Assembly (NCBI GenBank): GCA_900095095.1 | Contig: FMBT01000311.1 | Span: 434,001 to 498,000 of the forward strand | Source: Fragilariopsis cylindrus CCMP1102 | Taxonomy: Eukaryota; Bacillariophyta; Bacillariophyceae; Bacillariales; Bacillariaceae | Direction: 5' to 3' | DNA length: 64,000 bases | In this document: positions 10,211-21,265 of the stretch, piece after piece | Layout of the letters: each line of letters opens with the position of its first letter | Position numbering within the stretch: position 1 is the stretch's first letter | Notes under the pieces: model-generated | Told to the model about the DNA's origin: nothing | Databases searched by the model: none | Seen by the model: only the letters and a program-made list of their open reading frames with translations | Program-made: the position numbers and the translations under genes

Positions 10211-12352
10211 TCATAATTTAAAACCAAAACACGCATTATCCCGCCCTACTCCATCCTTTTCTTCGTCGTCGGACGAGATCTTCCTCCTTTTATCGTCTCT
10301 ATTACTAACTTGGTCACTAACAGTAGCAAATGCAAATGTGCTGCTAGAAGTCGTTTGACGGTTACTTTTTGCGCTAACGCTTACCTTCGAATTACGAAAG
10401 AAGATCGCTATTTTGGCATAGATCAGTTTTTCATCTTTCATTTCGTTCCACCAGGTTGTATTATTCCAAACTAAGAAACGACCATTCCTCCTTTTGACGT
10501 CACCGATAACACTCCGAGTGATTTCCATCTTTGCCTCACGGGTAGTGGCGATGCTGTGTTCGTAATGTTTGGATTCTACGACACTACGAAACATAGAATT
10601 CCCTGCATGGCTCATCATAGATTGACTAGGTTTGAATATAACATCGTTAGATCTTGGACATTCTATAATCGAAAAGTAATTTCGACAAAGATCACTGTTA
10701 ACATCTTCTAGCGATTTTCGTAATTGTAACCATTTCTTTAAATATGTTGTCTTTATCTTTCCTGTTTCGGTGATAGGGAACTGATCTACCGGAATGCCGT
10801 ACCCATTTAGCTCGTACCGATTTTCTATGCTTTGACCTAATTAATTACAGGAGGCAGGAAGTATTGTTGGAAGAATACCGATTCAAGATAGAGTTAGAAT
10901 TAGACAAGAACATCTTGTAGCAGCAGCAGGCATATTGGGCAGATACGATGACTGAAAAAAAGTCGCGTTGTGGTGATGTTCTGTGCTTATTTCGTAAAGA
11001 AGGTACGTACCGACGTGAATTTTCATTCTGCATCTTTCATCAGCCTTCATCATCATGGCATTAAATGCGTGGAGCATTTGGTAGTACGGTGTATCTGGTG
11101 TACATAAATGATAGGCACATATTCTTAGTGGAAGTGATCTCCGTCTGCTTGCATACAACGATGCCCACTTAGCACTGGGTACCACTCTAGTATCTTGACT
11201 CGACGGTATCTCACTATTACGATCATTTTTTTTATCCCAGACATCAGTAATAGCGGGATTGTGAATAATAACCATAGTCATACCTTTCCTCTGAGTTTCT
11301 ATATCTTCTGACGCTATAAGCCAAAGATAAAGATGGACCTTGGCCTATATATAAATATATATACCACAAAAGTGAGAATATATGATAAGTTTTGAAAACG
11401 GTAGGCACATAGTTTTGTCATCTCTTCCAGATCCGACATAATAGATAAATAAACGAGAATACTCTAAGGTATTAAACGCTTGGTGATAGGATTATCATTG
11501 AACAATATGTTTTGGACATTTTTTTTTCCACGAAAAAACAATAGCAGACAGACATACAGCAACGAACCGAAAACGAAAACTTACCCTAGTACGATGATCG
11601 AACCGGTCGTGGTCGTAGGGAGGAAATCCCACTATTACTCTCCGTCCAGCTCGATCTCGGAAGGGTGCCAATTGGACACGTCCGGAATTAAATACTCGTA
11701 GTTCTTGCTTATTAAAATCAGATAATCGGATCGGTCTTTCTAATGCGTACATTCCAAATAATTCTACAGCTGTAACTAAGAATGAAGCAAATCTCACCGC
11801 TGCCTCTTTTGCATTAAATAATGCAGCTCGGACAAATCGTAAACGAAAATCACGATCGTTCACATACGACGGTGATTGTAATTTCTGACTTTGTTTATAA
11901 GCGGAATTGATATTTGATGGTAGTGACCATAATTCTCTGTCCATTTCTTTCAGTATGATATCAACCATTTCTGGTGGTAATTCGTCAGGACAAAGAGTTC
12001 GTACTCCATGAATTTCTTCGTATATCGCATTCCGGTCATGCAGATTTAATTTAAGGAATTCTTTCCCAATAAGATTCGTTGATGGCGTGATCGTCGATGG
12101 TGATGGTGATGATGATAATGTCGACCAATTTCGAATTTGACTGAATATTGATGGGGTGTTGTTGTCGCTGCTGCTGTTGCTGGTTGTGTTGTTGTTGCTG
12201 TTTCCGTTGCCAAATATGTTTCCTTCTTTTTTGATTTTCGCCATTGGAAAAGAAGCGGGACGACCATCCTTAATCTGCATCTCCTTCATTGCTTCTCTTA
12301 TCCCCATTAAACCCTCTTCATCGCCGTCATGATTGGACTCGTTCGCCATCAT
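10211..12352 (-). CDS. CRAL-TRIO (SEC14-like) protein with diatom DUF6824-like domain
   Basis: Three exons on the minus strand: 12352-11585, 11344-11011 and 10824-10211; introns start GTAAGT and GTACGT and end TATATAG and GCATAG, phases 0 and 1; 571 residues. Exon 1 has a polar, disordered N-terminus and then the CRAL-TRIO N-lobe (RDFRLRFVRAALFNAKEAAV, ELRVFNSGRVQLAPFRDRAG); exon 2 continues with VHLYLWLIASEDIETQRKG and LPLRICAYHLCTPDTPYYQ; exon 3 begins ENRYELNGYGIPVDQFPIT. This is the lipid-binding SEC14 fold, expected to bind or exchange phosphoinositides or other lipids. The C-terminus (SNDVIF, HAGNSMFRSVVESKHYE, NGRFLVWN) matches the plan of the domain seen in many diatom proteins (DUF6824), of unknown role. 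Joining of exons rests on motif continuity and phase. Confidence 0.85.
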
Positions 12353-13102
12353 TATTCAAAAATTAAAATAAACGAGAAATGAAGAGGAGATCTCAAATAG
12401 AAATTGTAACCGAAGGTGAATTGTTGTGATTAAACCGAAACCTTTTAACTTTTAAGGCTTCTTTCTATATTTAAAAATTTCAATTCCTTAGTTCCGTTTA
12501 TGTCAATAATCTCTAGCTATTGTGGCAACTCATTACTTTAGCTTTAAGGCTTATGCAGTAAGCATGCCACATGTGGTAACAAGATGAAAAAGGAGGTGGG
12601 ATGGGAAGAGAACAAGTTCCTTATATTATGCGCAAGCATGCCACATGTGGTAACAAGATGAAAAAGGAGGTGGGATGGAAGAGAACAGTTCCTTATATTA
12701 TGCGCGCGAAGGAAATAAAAATAGCTGATATGACTGAAAAAGTGGTCTTGCCGTTGAGGTGAGGGATACTGATGGTTTGAAAATGATTTGGGATCCGGCC
12801 TCGCGCGCAGTCCAGTCCCATCCCACTCACTCGTGACTTGTTTACACCGCCATTCAATCTTTCCTTCGCTCCGTAAAAAATGCGTGAATTAACACCTCAC
12901 ATTTTCGAATTTTAATGAAGAATGATGCTTTCTCGATTGATTCATTCATTCCCTAGATGATTCATTTTATTTTTACTGTCGCAGTATTTCTTATTTCACA
13001 ACACTAACTTTAAGCTAATGCATTAGCAAGTCGAGACAGACTCTCTCCCCATCTTCTTCCAATTGCATCCTGATTTTGAAGAGGAATATCTACATCCATA
13101 AC
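12353..13102. repeat. Divergent promoter region with 74-bp tandem repeat
   Basis: Shared upstream region of the CRAL-TRIO gene (-) and the BipA-like gene (+). A ~74-bp unit starting AGCATGCCACATGTGG is repeated head-to-tail at 12561-12634 and 12635-12706. The unit contains the palindrome CCACATGTGG, an E-box-like CANNTG core that could be a bHLH site in both genes' promoter (inference). Confidence 0.65.
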
Positions 13103-15837
13103 ATGACCATGAAGTTGACTCATTCCCTTTTCGTTCGAGCTGCGTCGCTGCGACGAAATCCGACGATGAATCATAATCATCGTCATTCTTTTTCCACGAC
13201 GTCACTGTTATCAACGATATCATCGTCATCGCAGTGTACAAGTAACAGTACGACTTCGTTACGTCGCGATAGTGATGGAGCGGCTATATCATACATTTCT
13301 TCCTCAGCACGTTTCATTACCAAATCATATAGCTGCGGCAACAACGTTAACGACATGCAAATCAACCGTCATCATTACTGTGAGAGTCGAATGTTTTCTA
13401 CAGCAGCGGCAGCTGATACCGATAGTGACGACGATGATGACAACGATACCGTAATTCGACGCAATCGTTCAGGTGTGCGGAATGTTGCTATTATTGCACA
13501 TGTCGACCATGGGAAAACAACATTGGTTGACCAATTGTTACGATCAGCAGCTAAAACGACGACGAAGACAGCGAAGTCACACAATGACGGGAGTAACAAT
13601 GGAGAGGACGATACAACAGAGCGATTATTAGATTCTGGTGATTTAGAAAAAGAGCGTGGAATAACGATTACCTCTAAAGTAACAAGAATTGATGAGTATT
13701 ATCCTACAACAAATAATACTACTGACGGTGGTAACAGCAGTTCAACAATTATTAATCTAGTCGATACGCCTGGTCACGCTGATTTTTGTGGTGAAGTTGA
13801 TCGTATTTTATCATTAGTTGATGGTGTTTGTCTTGTAGTCGATGCAGGAGAAGGTCCGATGGCACAAACAAAGTATGTTTTATCACGTGCATTACAGGCA
13901 CGATTACCAATTGTTGTTGTTTTAAATAAAGTTGATCGTCGGATATCATATGATCGTGTCATTGAGGGTGATACAGAAATTTCATTAGAAGAATTGATGG
14001 AACAATTAGGCGCGAGCGAGGAACAAATACGATTCTCATTAGATAAGGCAATGTTCTATGCGAGTGCTCGTGATGGTTGGGTAACACAAGATTTAGATAC
14101 ATTACGAGCCATCGTTGATGGTGATGATGACAACAACACTGACAACATAGGGATGACGGTGTTATTGGATAAGTTGTTAGAACTTATACCGGAACCGTCC
14201 GTGAGAGTTTACAACAAGAACAATACTTCTACAAGCGTTTCCACAGGAGATAGTAACGACAATCCATCTTTTTCTACTAGTACAAGTATGATGGGAGAAG
14301 ATTTTGTAAATGACAAATTTTCGTTAGCTGCCGTCAACGTCGGATATGATTCTTATTTAGGTAGAACGTGTACAGGAAGAATTGCGTCAGGACACGTTAC
14401 TGTAAATGACAGTGTCACTGTTTTGAAAAGACTTGCTGCAAGTGACAACGATGGTAATGAGAATACTGCTACTACTGCTAATCCTACCGTTACTCCTCCT
14501 ACCACATTAAAAGGATTGTTTGTCAATAAAGGGATTTCACGGGTACCGTTAGAAAGTCAAATTGCGTACGCGGGTGATATTGTTACGTTGGCAGGTGTTC
14601 CTGATTCTATTCGTGTTGGTGATACCATTACGGGTATGAATGATGGAGGTAAAGAAAGACAGGTTTCGAAACCGATCGACACCCCCCCATTAGTTCCACC
14701 AACATTGTCTATGGAATTTGCTGCGAATAATGGACCGTTAGCCGGTTTAGAAGGAACGGAGGTAACACCATCAAAATTACGGAATAGATTAATTGTAGAG
14801 ACAGACAATAATGTTACATTAAATGTAGAAACATCTGCGACAGATTCGGAACGAACGAACGTATTTGCCAGAGGAGAATTACAATTGGGAATATTAATCG
14901 AACAGATGAGAAGAGAAGGATTTGAAATGGTCATCAGTCCACCAAATATCGTTACAACAACAACCGAGGCTGACGAAAATGGTAACGGTGGTGGTGTCTT
15001 AATGGAACCATTCGAAGAAGTCACGATCGATGTCGATTCAGAATATGCTGGATTTATCGTTTCATCGTTAACGGCCGATCGAAAGGGTATATTGTTGGAA
15101 ATGACTGAATCGACAGATTCTAAAACACGATTGGTATTAGAAGTTCCTAGTCGTGGGTTGCTAGGCTTTCCATCGGAGGCTGCATCAGCAACGAGAGGTT
15201 CGGCAGTTGTCAATCACGTTTACATAGAAGATCGGAAATATGTTGGAGCGTTAGGTAATGGATTGGAAAAAGGTAAACTTATTAGCACCGATTCTGGGAA
15301 GGCAACTACCTTCGCCTTATCAAGTTTGGAAGCACGTGGTGTATTGTTCATAGCACCGGGTGACGTTGTATATCCAGGAATGATTATTGGTGAAAACGCG
15401 AAACAAGGTGATTTGGTAAGTTTGTTTCTATTCCCCTTCCACGTACAATACTGTATTCATTTGTTTGTTTCTATTCCCCTTCCACGTACAATACTGTATT
15501 CATTTGTGATGATGAGGATTTTTCAATAAACTCATTAATTTTTGTTTTGCTCATTCTATCATTGCTACACCGTTTTTAATGGTATTTTTAGGAAGTCAAT
15601 CCCGTACGAGCAAAGGGGCTGACTAATATGAGGACACAGAGCAAGGAAGAAAAAGTACATCTCGCACCACCCAAACGTATGACTGTAGAAGATATGATCG
15701 GATATATGTCACCTGACGAGATGATAGAGGTAACACCCTCTACACTCAGATTGAGGAAAATTCTGCTTGATCCTACGGAAAGAAGGACAGCAGCTAGAAA
15801 GAAGAAACAGCAACAAGATGCTTTAAAAAAGAAGTAG
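13103..15837 (+). CDS. typA-like: BipA/TypA-like translational GTPase, organelle-targeted
   Basis: Two exons: 13103-15415 and 15592-15837, intron 15416-15591 (GTAAGT...TTTTTAG), 852 residues. The G1 motif AHVDHGKTT, switch I ERGITI, G3 DTPGHADF and G4 NKVD are intact, followed by EF-Tu-like and EF-G-like C-terminal domains (FARGELQLGILIEQMRREG) and the exon-2 signature EVNPVRAKGLTNMRT, DPTERRTAARKKK found in BipA/TypA. These GTPases act on ribosomes in stress and subunit assembly. The ~140-residue Ser/Arg/Asn-rich N-terminus beginning MTMKLTHSLFVRAASLRR looks like a mitochondrial presequence; a plastid destination is less likely as no signal peptide with A-F motif is seen. Low-complexity Asn/Asp/Thr insertions lengthen several loops. 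The ATG at 13103 is preferred because the frame upstream has no ATG. Confidence 0.9.
15420..15505 (+). repeat. 43-bp tandem duplication inside the BipA intron
   Basis: A 43-bp unit beginning GTTTGTTTCTATTCCCC occurs twice in tandem immediately after the splice donor. The donor GTAAG itself is not duplicated, so splicing should be unaffected. Confidence 0.8.
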
Positions 15838-16130
15838 AATGATAAAATTAAATAAAGGGAAATGACCGTTATTGAATGCACAGATATGAGCTATTGTGTA
15901 TTCATTCTTACTCAGACAATTTAAAAATATTCGTATTCCTGGCGACTTATTTATTGCGCGCCGAAATATGTGTTGATTCTAGCTTTAAGACCATCACATA
16001 TATTAGATCTTACATACTAAAAACACTATACAATGTATGTGCGTTACATTAACCATCTGTCGTCGTCTACTCGTCGTCGCTCGTCGTATTGAAGAGAGAC
16101 TTGACTCACTCATTTATCTCGTCCTCTCTT
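15838..16130. other. Intergenic between convergent genes
   Basis: Just under 300 bp; AT-rich 3' flank. A candidate AATAAA poly(A) signal for the BipA-like gene lies at about 15850. Nothing else is seen. Confidence 0.4.
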
Positions 16131-17207
16131 CTAATAATACTTTCGACCGATGCTGCATCCAGAAATGGTAGTAACAGAAGCAGCTGATGTTACGACTGAT
16201 GATCCTGTGATTGTACATTGAAGTGGATTCATTAATATTCGACGATAAATTTTGGGTGATAATGATTTTGATACACTCCCTTTCACAAATACTAAAAGTG
16301 GCGATGATGATGATAATGACGACGACGACGACGATGATGATGATGATCCTTCATTATTATCCTGGTTAAGCATATATGCCTTTATGGTTCCTGTCGTATA
16401 ATAAAATTCAAGTTTCACTACTCCAATATTCCTTCGATGATGATGATGATGATGAGCATCAGAATCTCCAAAGTCAAAATCTTTTTCAAAATATTCCACA
16501 CAACGTTCTTCACAACTATCAATATACCTCCAATTAAATGGTGACATTTCAGGATCGGGATACTCCTCAGTAGAAACACGCATTCCATTATAATCTGGAC
16601 ACCGTCGATGATGATGATGACGCAATCTTGATGACGATGATGAGGATGACGATGTTACCAGTGGTGGTGATGGTGATGCCAATATTTCGATGATTGGATC
16701 GGGTTGTAGTGATGAACGATATAATTTCTTCCTGTTGGTATTGACGGCATTACTATCTTTCTGTTTCTGTCTATTGCTCGTTGTTACCAGTTTCGATCCT
16801 ACAAATGAGGATGATAATGGTGATGGTTTCTTCTTCGATAACGACGACGACGACGACGAAAATTCTGGCGATGGGACAGCACCAGCTTGTAACAACAGCT
16901 GTGAATGTGAACGTGAGGGGCGAGGTGATGACGACGCCAGCGTTGTTGTCGTTGTTGTCGTTGTTGTTGTTGTTGTTAAGGGTGGTGGGGGTGGTGAGGG
17001 TGGAACTACTATGCTTCTCCTTCTTACAGCAGTAACAGCAGGATCCTTGTTGTTTTTTGTGCAATAGGGAGAAGCAGAAGAAATTGCCAGTCCCGCTTTT
17101 CTTAATTGTGCGATACGTTTTTCGGTCTCGAGTGATGATCTTCTTGCTGTTCCTCCTTTACTTACTATTATTGGACGTGGGATAGTAGTAGTAGTAGTAG
17201 TAGACAT
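16131..17207 (-). CDS. Low-complexity protein of unknown function
   Basis: 358 residues from the ATG at 17207 (the frame runs further upstream without ATG). Dominated by Thr, Ser, Pro and His homopolymers encoded by trinucleotide runs (poly-Thr, poly-Ser, HHHHHH). Non-repetitive islands include SLETEKRIAQLRKAGLAISS near the N-terminus, DPEMSPFNWRYIDSCEERCV and NIGVVKLEFYYTTGTIKAYM near the C-terminus; the last two look like folded segments and argue that the frame is real. I do not recognise a family. The alternation of conserved-looking islands with simple repeats is common in diatom hypothetical proteins. Confidence 0.55.
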   Translation of the reverse strand: MSTTTTTTIPRPIIVSKGGTARRSSLETEKRIAQLRKAGLAISSASPYCTKNNKDPAVTAVRRRSIVVPPSPPPPPLTTTTTTTTTTTTLASSSPRPSRSHSQLLLQAGAVPSPEFSSSSSSLSKKKPSPLSSSFVGSKLVTTSNRQKQKDSNAVNTNRKKLYRSSLQPDPIIEILASPSPPLVTSSSSSSSSRLRHHHHRRCPDYNGMRVSTEEYPDPEMSPFNWRYIDSCEERCVEYFEKDFDFGDSDAHHHHHHRRNIGVVKLEFYYTTGTIKAYMLNQDNNEGSSSSSSSSSSLSSSSPLLVFVKGSVSKSLSPKIYRRILMNPLQCTITGSSVVTSAASVTTISGCSIGRKYY

Positions 17208-17924
17208 CGCGTCGTTGGGAAGACGATGATGAATAGGATAATATTGTTGGTCTAGGTACTCACTATTAAAGCACCGCCTTTTTACTTTTATATGAAATGG
17301 TACCAAATTATACTAATTCTCGTCGAAGAATTTAACCAACGACTAAATAATAGTAATGGTACGAGATTCGAGTAAACAAATAATAATGATTGTTTTGTCC
17401 ATTGATCTTCGATTATTCAGCTCAACTCAACTCAACTATAATATACTAGTCGATGAGTAGAAATAGCGAGTGGGCATGAGAGCGAAGTCGAAGTCAAGGA
17501 TGAAGGGAGCATTATTTTATGTTTATGTATTGGCGATGATGAGCGAGAAATGTATCACTACTACTATTACTGCAAGCAAGTAGAGGACAATTACTCCAAT
17601 AGTATTTGAAAATATACGATGCGTCGTCGACGTCGACGACGACGACTGCAAAATCGCTAACTATCTAAACAATAATACGGATTTGGGGGGTTGCATGTGT
17701 GTGGAAAACAAAGGGGCGACGTCTCTTTCAAAAATCAACTCCTATTTACGTTTACGTTTTAAAACCCGAAACAAAAATGCATCGCGAATGGAAGTAAAAA
17801 TAAGGTTCCCACTGAAAACTTGAAAGTTGTTGATCTAACTCATTATTTAATCGAATCGAATCAATCACTTGGAGCATGCATGTGCTGGGCGCTGAGTTTT
17901 AAGGAAAAAACTCAAAACAAAATG
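17208..17924. other. Intergenic, promoter of low-complexity gene
   Basis: Contains the palindromic GTCGTCGACGTCGACGACGAC-like run near 17622-17646 and (CAACT)n near 17425. No gene is seen. Confidence 0.4.
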
Positions 17925-17930
17925 AAAAAA
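17925..17930 (-). terminator. Pol III terminator of tRNA-Thr
   Basis: A run of six T on the minus strand a few bases 3' of the tRNA, the expected RNA polymerase III stop. Confidence 0.7.
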
Positions 17931-17933
17931 GGA

Positions 17934-18007
17934 AGCTTCTTCGCAGAGTCGAACTGCGGACCTTTTCATTACTAATGAAATGCTCTAACCAACTGAGCTA
18001 AAGAAGC
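17934..18007 (-). tRNA. tRNA-Thr (anticodon AGU)
   Basis: Minus strand 73-nt cloverleaf plus discriminator T. Acceptor GCTTCTT pairs with AAGAAGC; D arm GCTC...GAGC; anticodon stem TTTCA/TGAAA enclosing loop TTAGTAA, so anticodon AGT (A34 expected to become inosine); T arm CGCAG-TTCGACT-CTGCG. A box (TAGCTCAGTTGG) and B box (GTTCGACTC) are present. No intron. Read by the standard code it decodes ACU/ACC/ACA. Confidence 0.93.
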
Positions 18008-18896
18008 CGAAATTGTTCAGGAAGAACGCAAATGCTGGCCTTCAATACTTATCATGCCATCGTTGGTAAAACATCGGATCAGAAACAGCTAAAAATTGGT
18101 TCCTGATGTGGGACCGAGCTGCTTCGAATTCCGAGTATTGGCCAAGAAAGATGTTTTGTCTGCCTCAACAGGATAGGAAGTTGGATGCTTTGAATATTTG
18201 TACAAAGCAAATTCTGCTTTCCTATATAGTTTGCAGCCGTTTGTTGCTGTCAGAAACCACTACTTCAAACAGAGAGAGAGAGAGAGAGAGAGCGTTTCAT
18301 TGCAACAAGAAGGAAATAGAATAAATTACACACAACTATTTCACTTGCAATTTTATGTTATAGACCAGAAATAGATCCTTCTCAAATATGGGTGATAGGA
18401 TCTTCTTCTTCAATATGAATTGTTCTTTAAAACCAAGTTTGAACATCCAGTTGAAAGTATGAAGTACAGCATATTGTATGTCATTAGTTAGGTTCAGCCT
18501 TTTGGTACAAAACTTGTTGCAACAAGATAATGATCCAGACCAGATAGTAAGTAAACTCCATAGCAGTAGAATAGGAGCTGTTCTGATGAAATGATGATCT
18601 ATTCCTGACAACATCTTTTTATGCAGGTGTAATGACTCCCATAAAGTAATCAAAAGGATGCACTCCAATTGTTTATACTTTCTGTTTTTGAACCCAATGG
18701 ATCAATACCTTCTTTGTATTTTGGTGTTATGATGTGGGTACTGAATAAATGGGCTTGAATTTTCAGTTTAAATTTTTGAATTTGCAAATTGGTAAATTTT
18801 TTAGTCACACGGTTATGTTAGTTGGGACTGTTTCTAATAGATCAGAGAAATTAAAAAATCTATACTGTCTAATAACAATGATAATAATACCATAAT

Positions 18897-18942
<46 letters not shown>

Positions 18943-19578
18943 CACAGTGTATATTATGTTGCTCTTATTCTTCGGTTTATTCAATCTGGCATTGTTTCCA
19001 GTGCGGCTACTAGCAGCTAACAGTAGTAACACAACACATGCAGAGATTAATAGAGATAAAAACAAGCATAAGATGCTGATGATAGGTTGTTGTTCATTAT
19101 TTGTCTACATCCCTATCTTCTCTTGTTTTTTCTCCTACTTTTTTGATTATACAGAATAAAAGCAATAGAAAACTTTCCATTGAATAAAAAGACAGAAAGA
19201 GCTTTAAGGCGGTTCAAGTGTAAGGCCGCCGCGTGTGACTTACCGGTAGTTGACAATTGATATTTGCTAAACAAATTCAAAATGAGAGTGAGTGAATGAA
19301 TGAATCCAACAATAATCAACGATCAAACAACAATCAAAACAACCAAACCAAACAAACAATCAAAAGAATCAGTTCTTCAATTCGAATAGACCAATCGACG
19401 CAGTGCGAGAGCTAGGGCCGACGAGAAAGGAAATTAAACTGATAGTTAGAGACTCAATAATCGTTCGTAAACAGCAAGCATATAAGATACGATACGATAC
19501 GATACGATACGATACGATACGATACATAGTAGTAGTAGTATCGCTCAGTATACAATAGAAGAAGAAGAAAATAATACA
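18008..19578. repeat. Long gene-poor stretch with microsatellites
   Basis: About 1.5 kb without a supported gene. Contains (GA)n at 18270-18292 and 18900-18939, and eight GATAC pentamers at 19486-19525 in the leader of the galactosyltransferase gene. The 18330-18830 part is AT-rich and looks like non-coding spacer or old repeat; I could not assign it. Confidence 0.5.
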
Positions 19579-20938
19579 ATGGGAAATCCTGAAGATAAGC
19601 TTCCACTACCAAAGGGAGGATGGATTCGTACTTTTTCTAATTCACAAAAACGATATTATTATTCTCATAATGAAACGAAACACAATCAATGGCATTTTCC
19701 AACCGCTAGTGAAGCAAATGATCCTTGGGTGGCAAAACGACGTGCGGAAACGAATAGTAGTGAAAACAGAACAACACAACAACAAACTAGTAATAATCCT
19801 GCAGCAAATAAAAAACCAAGAATTGATAATAATGATCCATCCACATCCACATCCACATCATCTGATGCGTTATTAGATTTAGCCGATACCACAAATGTTG
19901 CTATTATTGTTCCATTTCGTGATTTGCATGTGGAACAAAAACGATCCGAACATTTATCGAAATTTATACCACATATGATTACATTTTTACAAGATTTACA
20001 AAAAAATCAACATCGGATCTATGATTTTCATATCTATATTGTGGAACAATCCGATGATCAACGTAAATTTAATCGAGGTAAATTATTAAATATTGGATTT
20101 GATTTAGCAAGAAAGAATTTTCAAAATTTAAAAGGTGGTAATAAACATGATGTCTTTATTTTTCATGATGTGGATTTATTACCCAGTTCCGTACTGGGTG
20201 ATGCCTATGCAAAATTTCCAACAGTCCCACATCATATTGCACGATGTTGGGATCGATATTCAAATAATCCTAAATATTTTGGTGGTATTGTTAGTTTTTC
20301 ATCCTCGGATTATAAACGTATTAATGGATATCCAAATACTTTTTGGGGTTGGTAAGTTTTAGTTATTAAAAGTGTGGACTTAAAAAGATTTGGATACTAC
20401 TGTATACTGATACATTCCAGAGTTCTGAAATACATATACGATATATCGAATTGGGCCTATATTTTTTATAATCCTTAGGGCTATTTTCCTCACTAATATG
20501 TATCCTTTCTTCGCTATTTCTTAATACGCATACATACACACACACATACACAGGGGCGGCGAAGATGATGAACTACAATTACGTTGTAATGCACTTGGTA
20601 TTAAATGGGATTTCCCAAGACTACCTTCTAGCAGTACATCTAATAGTAGTAAACCACCAATTACTGATTTAGAAGATATGACATTAAAAGAAAAATTAAC
20701 ATTTTTAAGAAGTCATCGTGAATGGAAGTGTATGTCGAAATGGGAAGCAATAGAAGAACATGGTACAACATGGAAAACAAATGGATTAGTCGATTTGAAT
20801 TATAAAGTACTAAAAACAACACCACTTGACAATAAAGATATAAAAAAAGCAAAGGCAACTAGAATTACTGTTGATGTTAAACTTAATTCAAATAATCATT
20901 GGGCCAATGATAAATGTGGTGTTGACTATCAAGGTTAG
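19579..20938 (+). CDS. Beta-1,4-galactosyltransferase-like (GT7) protein with N-terminal WW domain
   Basis: Two exons: 19579-20351 and 20554-20938, intron 20352-20553 (GTAAGT...ACACAG), 385 residues. Residues ~8-38 form a WW domain (PKGGWIRTFSNSQKRYYYSH, later QWHFP). From ~100 on is a GT7 fold: VAIIVPFRD, RGKLLNIGFDLA, FIFHDVDLLP (the DxD metal site), FGGIVSFSSSDYKRINGYP and NTFWGWGGEDDEL, the signature split exactly by the intron. GT7 enzymes transfer Gal/GalNAc/GlcA from UDP-sugars to GlcNAc or xylose acceptors. No signal anchor precedes the WW domain, which is unusual for a Golgi enzyme; either a soluble cytosolic enzyme or a mis-set start. WW domains bind Pro-rich ligands, so it may be recruited by a partner. 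Confidence 0.88.
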
Positions 20939-21265
20939 ACTAACTAACTGACTAACTAACTAACTAGGTGTACTACTAGTAAGTAGAAGCAATAGTAAAA
21001 TAATAAATAATGAGGAAGTTCCAATTTTAATTGGAGACTGGGTATTCATTCATAAACCAACTGAATAAATAAATAAATAAATAAATACATTAATAAACAA
21101 CTAATTAAAATTTATATAATATATGTGAAATAATCCGCAACTTTGGAATGGTACGTTCAATATTGTAACCGTGCGTCATGAATGACATATATAAATACAC
21201 AGTGTGATATAGTAGTGTAGCTAGCTATTCCATTGCTCTTGCTGTGATATTTCGTTTTTGTTATT
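20939..21265. other. Intergenic between convergent genes
   Basis: AT-rich 3' flank with (ACTA)n and (AAAT)n tetranucleotide runs at about 20940-21090. No gene is seen. Confidence 0.4.

Noticed and set aside
16690-17067. 125-codon frame opposite the low-complexity protein
   Set aside because: Mirror of trinucleotide repeats; the minus-strand frame has better non-repetitive islands.
18330-18830. Possible decayed transposon in the gene-poor stretch
   Set aside because: No terminal repeats, no coding trace; cannot be supported from the sequence alone.
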